Origin: Angiostrongylus vasorum
Lineage: Eukaryota > Nematoda > Chromadorea > Rhabditida > Metastrongylidae
Assembly: GCA_018806985.1 (NCBI GenBank)
Contig: JADANN010000122.1
Location: 354,501 to 418,500 of the forward strand
Reading direction: 5' to 3'
DNA: 64,000 nt
This document shows, piece by piece, positions 46,201 through 58,200 of this stretch; within the stretch, counting starts at the first letter, position 1, and each line of letters begins with the position of its first letter. A program made the position numbers and the translations under genes. The notes under the pieces are model-generated. The model was not told where the DNA came from. It did not search any database and saw only the letters and a program-made list of their open reading frames with translations.

Positions 46201-49200
46201 AAATACCTTTATCGCTGGGCAAGAGGGCCGGCGAGTATAGTGGATGAAGCAGAGTTCCATAGCCTAGTTCATTCAAACTCTGAAGCTTTGATAGTTCGAA
46301 ATGCGACTACGCGTTATCATGGAAGATTGGTCTCTTTATTTTGATCGATGGGTGATGAAGCCATTGAAGTTTTTGGTGCATTTCGTCGAGTTGCTATGTC
46401 TACTTCTACGCCATAATCGTTTAACCCGGATTCAGGAAGGTCTGGAAGATAAAGTCAGCTGTAGACCACGAAACGAGCGGTGTCAGCTTCTTCTGGTAAA
46501 TCTTCGGCTTTAGGAACTGCTGCGAAGCTTAATCGCGGTCCATCCTCAGAGCTGATTGTCGTTGGTTCCCATGGAGGATCCACTTTTCGTCGCACATGAA
46601 AAAACGTTAGAGAAAATGGACATTCCAGCTGCGCGGAAGGAGCGCCGGAGATACCACAGAGTGGCAGTTTTCGTCACTCTTGTTCAGTTTGCGTGCCATC
46701 AATTTTTTCGTGCTTCTTCGCCTTCCCAATTTTCTTTAGATGGAAAAAGCCACCGTTTTCTTGATAAGCAAGTACGAGGCTGTTATTACAGCATTCATTC
46801 GTCAGCAATAGCTGGCGTCTCGACGGTCTTGCCTTCTTCAGAACCCAGAAAGATTAAACTGGCACACAATCTACTCAACTGAGCATTTTCACAACCTTAG
46901 CAGATAGAACTTATTACATAAATTTTCATTCGCGTATTTAACTATTTCTTTTAAACACTCACCATTTTTCAACGAAGCTGAGATATTTGCAAAACTCTGG
47001 AGGTGCCTATGGTGGGGGAACTAACGCGCTATTTCTTTTCCGGGGAGTAACGCGTTCACCACCACACCATTCGGGTCCTTCGTTTCGCCTGTCTCTCACC
47101 TAGTTCTATCGATCTTTTGCCATCAGCAATCACCCTGTCAATGGGATTGGTCTGGGGAGCCCAAATCCTGATGGTAAAAGATCGATAGAACTAGCTGAGA
47201 GACAGGCGAAACGAAGGGACCTGCATGGTGTGGTGGTGAACGCGTTACTCCCCGAAAAGGACAATAACGCGTTTGTTCCCCACCATAGGCACCTGCGGTC
47301 CAGAGTTTTGCAAATATCTCAGCTTCGTTGAAGTTATATTTCGCAATATACTCTGCCATCAGAAAGAGTAGGCAGTAAGTAAAAAGGTTAAAATTGTGAT
47401 TATAACTCACTATTTTAGTCTTCCAGTTATTTAGTGTCACATGGGTTAGCAGTGTGCCTAGCACATGTCAGAAACAACTAGACGTGGGTATGGCGCGAGT
47501 CCACACTTGATCACAAGGCACTCCTCGTTGTGCTTCATTTTTTGGATTTTAGGAATTTATCTGTAAATGTTTGTGCTTTTATTTTCTTTAGATGCTCCGA
47601 AACAGTTTACGTGTTTTTCTGGAATTTCTCCACAAGTGCTTCTACAGTTGTTCATCTGTTCGCTTCAACCAAATCCTTCAATTTGTCCTCATCCTCATTA
47701 GCAAAAAGACGTCCGTAACCTCTCTTACCTTCAAGTTCGAATTCGCTAGGGCGAAAATTTTTGAAACCAACGTCGACTATGTGTATGAATACGGTATTCG
47801 AAAAAAGAACTGATGGAATATGCACAAAAAGTGAAATTACAAGTGGGACACATAAATTTCGAGCAAATAAGAGAGGCACTTGCTCGCTAGAAATTTGTGT
47901 CTTCATTGCTCCCAAGACGGTGGAGATTCATTAGTTCGGCTATTGTTAGCTGGGGCTTAAAAGAAGGATAAAGCTGTCTTCGTTGAACAATCCTTTAGGG
48001 ATACACCATGCATTCGACTTCAGTAAGCATCGTTGGAGGTGACTGAATGCATGTATGGACTGAATGCATGTCATTTACAATGGCTCGCGGTGGCCTACCG
48101 ATGTATCAAGCAAGTGATGCTATCCTCCCAGACAGGTCTGGTAGCACTTTGCCCAGGCTCGGAGAGATGGAAGGCTTTGTGAGCTTAGGGCGCGGGATCG
48201 AACCGATATGTGTTGCAAGGCGACCCTGGCTGCGGTCACTGGTAAAAATGCCGAACTTTTCAACATGGGAGTTCCTGCTGGGGTGAGGAACACACCGCTA
48301 TAAATGACAGTAAGACGCCTAGGAACAACATCAACAGCGACAAATTCGTAAACCATTGAGAGGTTTCCATATTCTCCATGAATACACAAATTCTTATCAC
48401 ATTAGGGTAAGGTGAGGTTTCTTGAGCTAACAGCGTATTTTTTCGATGGTTCGTAAAGACTGGTATCTGGAATGGCGAAGCCATTGAACATGTTGATCTT
48501 TTTTCCAGCAGTGCGCTGATAAAAGTTCAAAGACTCTTATTTTATTACATTCCAATTGGAGGATTCTACAACAGAAATGGAATTTACGCTGTCTGTATAA
48601 CAATGACGAGCTAAATCTAGCTAAGTCTTGCCACAGTTTTGCTACCTTATTTAACAAGTTGATTCCCTCCAGTGACTGTGTTTTCTAACAAAAACGGTTT
48701 TCAGAAATCCTCACAAGTCCTACTTGAGCAGTCACGGGTACAACACTGCGCGGTTCATACAAAAACAAGGTTTTGACTTTGTGTTTGTAGAATGTGAGAA
48801 CCACATGTGGAGAATTGGGAAGAGGTCAGTTTTCGATCGTTATTCTATGATTCCATTTTATTCTTTTTTCGGTCCATATGTGTACGCAATTTAAAAATAT
48901 TATTAAAAATCGTCATGATTTGTGAACACTGCTGTAAAAAGCTGTTCATTGAATCCGATATCTCGTTATTTTCTTGCGGATCAGAGTGGACTGACAATGC
49001 CACTTAGAAGGACTTAAACACAATAACCTTGCCAAAAAAGGATAAAGCTCTTGGCGTTGATCAATCTGTTAGGGATACGCCATGTATTCGACTTCATTTA
49101 GCATCGCTGGAGGTGACTGAATGTATATCTGGCCTTTAGAATGACTCGCAGTGGCCTACCGATGTGTCGATCCAGCACTGCTATCCTCCCAGACAAGTCT

Positions 49201-52200
49201 GGTACCAATTTGCCGATCCCGAGGGAATGGAGAGCTTGATGAACCTGGGGCTCCGAGGTCGATCCCATGTGTATTGAAGAGGGCTTCCGACCACTGCGCA
49301 ATATGCGCCCTAACCCTAGTAAAGTTAAACATAATTTCTGTTTTCGACGTCAGATCTCTTTGGTCAGACCTGTACCACTGCTATAAGAAAGAACGCTAAG
49401 CGTGTGAAATGTTTTCACTTATATATTTTAACCAACCAACACTTTATAATCGTCACAGGATAGTTCGTTTTTCGTCTCTAGCTTGTCCTCAATATTTATT
49501 AGTTGGCTAATTCATTATACTGACTACCAAATTTCTGAAAGCACTTGATCTTAGGGTGGTTTGAAGATACCACTATGAATCTGATAAATATTTATATTAA
49601 CTGGTTTTAGATGGTGAGTCAGTGTAAGTGAAAATTTAAATTTCGAAATAAAATTTTTTAGCATTTCCCTACCGAAATGTTTAGATGACAGTAACAAGAG
49701 ACAAAAAAAAGCTCGAAATGGCGAGAAGAATCGATTAGCTCATTGGTTTCTAATGATTAAATGAGCGAACCTCCCAACGGTTTACCACCTTGTCGTGGCT
49801 GGGAGGTGTTCCTGAGTGTCATGCTGCGATGCACAGCGGGTTTATTCGTTCTCCCAGCAGAGTCTTCCAAACTAAGAAGGAGTCCGGCGTTTCCATCAGG
49901 AAGCCCAGGTGAGAGTAAACCAATACCAGGATTCACCACCGTCCTGGCGTCAGACTAGTCGCATGGTGGCAGATCTTCCCTCTGATCCACAAGGACGGCG
50001 ACTACCTGTGGCGGCAACGACCTGGGGGCTGACTTTGGGCCCACTGACCTCGGGACTCAAGGGAATCACGAGGCCTAAAGAGCAGAACTCCAAAAAAAAA
50101 TGGAAATTATGCTGGGGCCTGCACAAGCAATGAAGGCGGGTTATCCAAGTATCCAATTAAGTAAGATTAAATGAACATTAAGTAGCTGTGGAAGGTATTA
50201 ACAAATGTGATCACTAGCATATGCTAAATTTTTTCAAGTGGGAAGAAAACTGCACGCCGGTAGTTCTTGTTACATTTAAATACCCAGTCATTTCCTATAA
50301 TGGCATTTTTTCCAAACATTGCGTTTTTTTTGGTTTTTTGGGGAATCTTTGTGAATGTGGGTGGATTTTTTGTTTCACGTGTTGCTGTGGCACTTTTAAG
50401 CGTAAATCTTTCTTTATTACAGGAATGAATTTCCACGTAATCTACGTGTTGACGGTGGTTCTGATTGGGTAGTCCTCCACAGGAATTTCGCTGAATATTC
50501 TATATCTGATGATGAATTGGCAGTGAAATTGCGTAATTTATTTTCCAACGTAATTTTACCAGTGGAGAGCTTCTTTCATACAGTGAGTACCTTTTTTTTT
50601 CCAATTTATTCCCAATTTATGAATAGAATTCCAAGCACTGGTGGTTGCCAAATTCCGAGTGCCGTTTCAAGCATTATCCCCACTAAAATTGTCACTATCA
50701 AGTCAAGTCTTCGCTTTACTAGAAACGTATTATCTTCTCGAAAAGTAGCACTGAGGCAGGAATGAGGTTCAACGAGCTCAACGAAGCAAAAAGGAAAGGA
50801 TAGAACCACGCATATTTCGTCAGAAATTCGCTTTTTGGAGAACGCATGATGTGAACCAAATTCAACTAAGTGGTTTCCTGATTATAAACCACCTTCTATA
50901 TATACCTCGGACGGTCAATCAACATGGACAATAACACGAAAGAGGAATTATACACAAGAAGGTGAGCACCATAGACCGTGTTCGGGTTTGTTAGAGAAGT
51001 TACCACTTATACAACAAACACGAAACTCCGTCCTCACCTACTCCACGGTACTCCCAGCGCTCTTTAGTGCAGCAGAAATGTGGGTAATACTTCAGGTATG
51101 TCGAGAGTACGTCCACAGAGCTGTTAAGCGAAAGTCGTAATATCTTTCGTAACTCGCCATATGGTGAAGCATTCGCGGAGCTTCTACACATAGCCTTCTT
51201 GCTTGTTCGCCCTTTCCGCAACCGTTATGTGATTTCCAGAACTCAGCTGTAGCAAAGTGGTTTCGTATTACTACTTCTCATAGTCAATCCATGATCGGTA
51301 TTACATGAGGGATGGGTTTAGGGGACTAGATAATATTGCAATTGAGTTCTCTTCCTTCCTTAAATAGAAAAAAAGGTACCTCCTACGAAAAATGAATTCC
51401 TCGCGTAGCGTCATGTTGCAAGAGAAAAGTGGCGACGGGATCTTTATGTGTATTATGGATTCTGCTCATTAGCTGCGTTGTACAGTATTTCAGTGGAAAA
51501 TGTTCCAAAGAGCGTTCTAAGTACTTTAAGTGAAGCTCATTCATTTACGAACGTCCATCCCAAAAATAAATTCCACATGCAGTTTTAAAACGTAGCTGTG
51601 GTACTAAAGAAAAAACCTTTACTATGTAAAATCGTCATGCTGCAATCCGAGTTCGAGGAAAGCTTCAACAGTATGGATAAATGTATTCATGGCAGCGTTC
51701 TATGAGCACATAAATAGGGAATCTGCCGGAATGACACCGCAGTGGCACCAGGATATATCTCTTCTTCAGGCCATCTATTATACTCTCTCCTTCGGACGTT
51801 GACTGTCTATAATCTCAGTTCAAGACTATGAAAACACCTCCAAAGGCGATGATCGTGTACGAGCACTAGCAGCGGACATTGTAGTATTGGTGATCTGTGT
51901 GTCTGCAATGTTCGTGGCATTATTCAGTCCTTGTATAAAACAAAAGCTATTGAACATTGTAGTATATGCACTGGTTGCAGACCGGTTCATACTTAATTGA
52001 TACTTGAACGGCCCGTCATCATTAGTTGTGCGGGTCCCAGCATAATCACCATTTTTCGGAGATTTACTGGTTAAGCCATTGTGGTTTCTTGGAATCCTGA
52101 GGACAGCCTGGCCAAAGTCTGTCCCAGGCCGTCACCACAACAGGCAGTCGCAGCCTTTGTGGATCAGAGGGAGATTTGCCACCATGCGACTTTGATACCA

Positions 52201-55200
52201 AGACGGTGGTGGATCCTAGTATTGGTTAACTCTTAGGTAACATTGTAGTATATGCACTGGAAACTTCCTTGTGGAAACGCCGAACTCAGCTTGGGATACC
52301 CTGCCGGGGGGGACGAATCCCCCGCTGCATCGCAGTCCGACACCCAGGAACACCTCCCAGCCACGATGAGGCGGTAAACCGTTGGGGGGCGGGTTCATCG
52401 CCAAGTTAAAATCTGAATACGCGAGTCATGAAGTCAAAAGCACTTATTCGTCAATCTTTTCGTTTTTCTCCACTTTTTTGGTTTTCTTCCAGTTATCGTA
52501 CAATTCTCCTTTTTGTGAGCACATTATCGGAAGCAATTTGAGGCTAACAAACTGGATTAGAAAGCAAGGTGAGATTGTATTTAATATTTTAAAAACCGTG
52601 TTAGGTTTCTTCATTGAGCATTTATTAATTCCCTTGTTATTTGATCAGGATGTGTTATTAGTAGGACCTCTGTGAAACGGTAATGCAACAGTCCTCGGTT
52701 TGATCCCGCGCTTTGAGCATACCAAGCCCTCTGTGCCCGCAGAGTTAGCAGATTGGTACTTGTCTGGGAGCAAAGAAACACTGTTAACAGAGGGCAGACT
52801 CCCACAAATTATGGTGTAGACCATTTACGCATTCAGACACCTGTATACTTAGATACTTTGTAGAATGGAATGCATAGCGTATCCTTAAGGGGGTAGATTA
52901 TCTCCGAACGCTTAATGCTTTTAGTATGCTTATGCAACAGAAGTGGTTTACCACAACTTCGAAATGCCAAGTAGTGGTCAAATGATATCATACGATATTT
53001 AGATATATTTTAACGTCAGCAAACTTCTTTGTTTCGGGCAGTCGAGCTTCCATTTTTTATAACGTGCTAAGGAAAGATATATGTGCAAACTACTTGGACG
53101 TTTTGTATTATTTCAACTGCTGCATGGTTATTCTGTAACAAATGTGCCGAATTTTTAATAATAAAGTAATATAGTCTGGGAAAGGCTTTAGGAATTAAAT
53201 ATATTCATTCGTAAAACAATATTTTTTAACTGCCTTAAAACACAATGGACGCGCGGCGCTTAGGTGCCTTATCGCTTGAGAGGCCTAGTTTGCTGTTGTT
53301 GTGGATGTTATAGGGACTAGAATTTAAACCAATTTCAATCGTCAGTCAAATTAACTGTCAATGAATTTGTTCAAGAAAAAAATTTTTTTTCTCATATTTC
53401 TATGTACGAAGTAGAGCTTTTCTCCTGGTAATCTTCAATACATTTTTTGCAGGATGGGCTATCGACCGATTTTATGGATTAAAGGGAAAAGGTTCTGTGT
53501 GCCCCAATAAACCATGGGAAAGACAATGACACATATAAAGATCATACCAGCTGTTCAAGGCGCCGCGTATGGGCGTACATGTCCTCTTCCATTACGGGTT
53601 AACCAAATACCTTTTCCTTTAAGGAATGTACCATGCCTTAGGACTGCAATAGTCTTTGCTATGTTGTTCCACGGTGTTGATAACAAAGAAAATTTCCAGC
53701 ATTTGCAAGACTGAGAAAATGTTTTGAAATATTCCAAACTTCAAGGGATTATTTGAAATTTCATTTCATATTCAGTCATATTGTGTTAGAACGTAAATCT
53801 TTTCCGGTTATGACCGCGCTTTAATTTTTAGCTTTACTGTTCGCTCAAAGGGGGTGAGTAGCGTAATGGTTAGTGCCAGCCTGCAATACGCGTAGATCTC
53901 GATCCCGCGTCCCAGGCTCACGAAGCTTTCTATTCCTCCGGTGGTCACATATTGATATCAAATCTATCGGGGAAAATAGCAGCACTGATTTGGTACATCG
54001 ATAGGGTATCGCTAGTTGTATAGGCCAATTATCCATCTAGTAACCTCAAACGGTGCTTAATGAAGTCGAATGCATGGCGCATCCCTCAGGGATTTATCAT
54101 CGCCAAGAGCTTTATCTTTTTTTTTATTAATTGCTCTAAACGATTTTTGGTAAACGATATGTTCACCACAATTGTCAACACAAGGGTAGTATTAGACGAT
54201 CATGACGTCTAAGACTAACATTCTATGTTCCATGAGTCGCTTACAACAACGAACACAGTCGGTTCATCACTTGTATCACCTTTCGTGCCGCCGATGGTAA
54301 TATGACTGGAGCGCGTGCCAGTAAACCTTCAAAATTTCGCCATAGCGTATAATAATAGCCCATTGGATTCCGCTCCTCCTTGGGGGGTCGTTATCTTGAA
54401 AAACTCCAACCATCGGGTAGGTGTTCTTCCTGTTTTCCGTTTCACATTCTAGGAATCCAATCAATAACGGCTCTTGTCCATCGGTTATCGTTCATACGCA
54501 TTACGTGTCTGGCCCACCTTATCTCGGCAGTTTGGAATATAGAACCGAATCACTGATTTTTGATCTTTGACGTAGCTCGCAGCTTCGGATCTCTTCTCTT
54601 ACTTGTGCGACACGGGTTACTCTTAGCATCGCCCTTTGACTGCGCGTTCAATAACGCTGAGTAATCTTTCATCCTGATTACGCAGCGACCAGGTTTCTGA
54701 CGACCTCGTGGAGTCGGTGAGCACAGTGTAGGTGTTCCTTGTTATCTTCAATACATCCTCGATGCTCTTGAAAAGCTCTTCAAGCCGCTCGTTTCCTTCT
54801 GAACTATGGAGCGAAGTCCTTCAACATGTTCATTTTCTGACCTAGGTAGGCGCAGTCTCGAGCTTTTTGGAGATGATCATTCCGTTAAACGTGAATGAGG
54901 CATATGTAACCAATCCGTTCCTCATGAACATCGTTTTTGTGAGATTTGATCAAAGGCCAGTCTTTCCACAAGACTATTCAAAGTCGGCTAGCATTCGTTC
55001 CGCTTGGCTAATGCTTATTGTTATAAGGACGATGTCATTAGAAAACAAAGATGGTATGATTGTCGACCATCGATTTCCAATTGCATGTTGTCTCATTCCA
55101 GTGTTCGCATGACGTGCTCGAGAGTGGGGGGTGAATAATTTTGGCAAGATGATATCGCCTTGTCTAATCCATCGTTTTAGATTCATTGCATAGTAATGAC

Positions 55201-58200
55201 ATTTCGATTGCGAAATTTCCTTAGAACTCATTGAGAATCTTTATATAATTAGTAAGGACGCCTTGACTGTTATAACTTTTCTCCCAACTTGGTCAAAGGC
55301 TTTCTTTAAATCGATAACGGAGCCGTCTCTTGCACTCTCACGGTACTTCAGAAGGTGGATGTGATCAGTAGCACTGAATCTTTTTGCAAACTCTGCTTGC
55401 TTACATAGCTATTTTTCGTTCAGTATTCTGTCAATCTATTTACGATGAGTCGAGTAAAGAATTCATAGACGGCAGACAGCAAGCAGATTGAGGGATAGTT
55501 GCCGAAGTCATGGAGGTCACCATTACTGAACACTAACACAGTTGTGCTGGTTTTCCATTGAATGGGAACATTGCATTCGGATAGGTAACTTGTGAAGAAA
55601 GGGGGCGCACATAGCCCAGTGGTTAGATGCTCGCTGCAGTACACATGTGATCGATCCCTGTGCCCAAGGCCCACCAAACACTCCGTCACTCCCGCGTCGG
55701 CAAGTTGGTACCAGACTTGTTTGGGAGAGTGATAGCACTGGCTCGATATATCGGCAGGCCACCGCAATTAATTGTAAAGGTAAAATATGCATTCAGTCAC
55801 CTCCAACGATGCTTAATGAAGTCGAATTAATGATGTATCCCTCAAGGTTTGATCATCTTCGAGAGCTTTGTGCTTTTCTAGCTTTAATGTGTAAAAAGTC
55901 GAGCGGCTGTGTTCATGAGGACTGGTGGAAGGTTCTTCAGGTGTTCAGATCTTATCATATCCCGGCCTGCTGTTGTTCCATTCTTCACCGACGAAATGAC
56001 ATGACGCATTATGGAAAGGAAGGCCGATGGGATAGCATTTCCGTCCTGTTTTATTTCGAGTGAGCGCAGGAGGAGGTGACTATTGAATAATCAGATTAGC
56101 AATCGTCAGTGATTTTTTTTGTTGCCTTTCCGGTAGCTGCAACTGTTCCATCTGGTCGTGAGAGTGAAATCGTTTTGGTTTTGTAATTGACAAAGCTTCT
56201 GTGGGCTTTGCCAATTCACTTTCCAACCGCTGCAGCTTCGACTATAAGTGCTACTCTTCTCTAAGATCTTCTGTTATTGCTTTACTGCATTGTTTTGTAA
56301 GTTCGGACAGGAGTTGGCGATTACCTGAAGCTGTTATGATTCCAGCGTATCAGCTCAAGTGTTTTTGGACACAGACGACTCTTGGTGAGTTTCGAACTTT
56401 CAGGTTTCATAGCGCTAACGTGAAGATGTGTATTAATCCACTCATATTTTTCATGGATGTTATCAATAACGGAATCTTCCCAAGAGTCTACTAATGGTCT
56501 TGACAAGTTAGAGTTTATGGTGGTTTTTGGACTTCGTTTTTTTCTCTGCATGTTGGCTTTCTGTCTTTTCTTCGAGGAATGTTTGTAGCGCAAAGGAGGC
56601 CACAATCTGAACCCGTGTAGAATTTCGAGATGACAGCGACGTCTGTCAAACAAAGCTTTCGATTTAGTACGATGCTTTAGTACGTCCAACGTTGGGGGTG
56701 GGGCTTCTGGAATTGCGACTTACCATGGTCTTGGTCGTCATGATAAACTCAGAGAGCCGCTCACCCTGCTGGTTCCATTCTAATCCGTGGGTCCCAATGT
56801 GACGTTCTTCAGACGTTCTTCTTGGTCCAATCTTGGCGTTGAAATCTCCAATGATGACCTTGAAAAATGTATGGTCTTCTCTGTAGAACTTCTCCGAGTC
56901 CATAGAACGCTTCGACTTCTTCTTCATCATAGTTTGTTGTCGGCGCGTAAACGAAGACGATTATCAAAGCCGGTTTTCATCCACGTCCGTTAATCGTAGA
57001 CGTCCGATTCGAGTTGTTAGTTGTTTGAAAGAATCGATGTTCGTGGCCAACCTCGTGTTGACGAGAACGGCGACGCCCCCTGACTCACTATTGTCACACG
57101 TCTCCGAGATACAGTTCTTTTCCGGTTTCATAGACGGCGTTGAATAGGTGGCTTTCGTCTCGTCTCGGCCAGTTCGATGACGTCGTACCTTATCCTTCTT
57201 GCCTGCATGATCAAGTCTTCTATCGAGGACTCAGATTCAATTGTGCGTGCATTGTAGCTACAGATCGTCACCTTAGTCCTTTGCGACCTAGGTAGTCCAG
57301 AATGGCCGTGAGATTTTAGGAGCCTCTCCGTGTTCGTCGTATCGAGCGCTGTCATATAGGGGCCTCTTTGGGCTCAGGGAAATGAGGCCTGTTTATTTTA
57401 GCGTGTTTAACTTTTGATACCCACGTATAGCTTGCTGAGCTCTGAACGTAGGGGCTATGTATACCAATGGGTAGCTTGCCACGGTCTTCCACAGTATAGA
57501 TGACAGAGCTTATTTGTTGGAGGTGGCTCCCTAACCGCCCTGCATTTACTTCCCGTTTATCACATTACAGGCTTTTTGTCCGAACTGACTTGTAGAATAG
57601 AATCTGCACAACCGAGAACACATTTGCGCACGCATTTATGAATACGTCATTGTAAATACAGGAAGTATATGCTAAATCGGGGCAGTGGAAACAGAGTTTA
57701 TCCATGGATCCAAATTCATTTCAGGGAAACATAAGGTCGCTTTTGTTTCGCGGTTGATCTCCTGTACGCCACCTGGGGAAGCGTCACGTCTAGCCATAAA
57801 CCGGCAGAAGATCCTTCTGTGAGGGAGATCCGTGGAGCTGGGTCTCATGAACCACAAATACGTCCACACTCAAGAAGGCCTACATTGTGATGAAATCCAT
57901 TGTACCCTTCTTCTGATCCATCTGTGCTAAACTCCACTTCATTGAATGGTTGGCACACATATATCGCTTTCGATATCTATTCTCTTGTATCGAGGAAATG
58001 TAATAGCTTACGGTAGTCTGAATGGCGGAATTAGGCTAGATATTGCATTTGCTTTTATATTTAAGATATGATTCAAAGGCTTCGTGGATTGTGCCCAAAA
58101 TTGTCGATGCGTTTGTGCGTTTGAAGTCAACATTGCATTTCTCTGTTCCATAGCAAAGTACTGGGAGGGCCGTTGAATGAAAAGATGAGCGCGGGTTTTC

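Noticed and set aside
55647..56063. Plus-strand open frame of 138 codons, one of the longest
   Set aside because: It runs through a SINE-1 and the antisense strand of the RTE reverse transcriptase.
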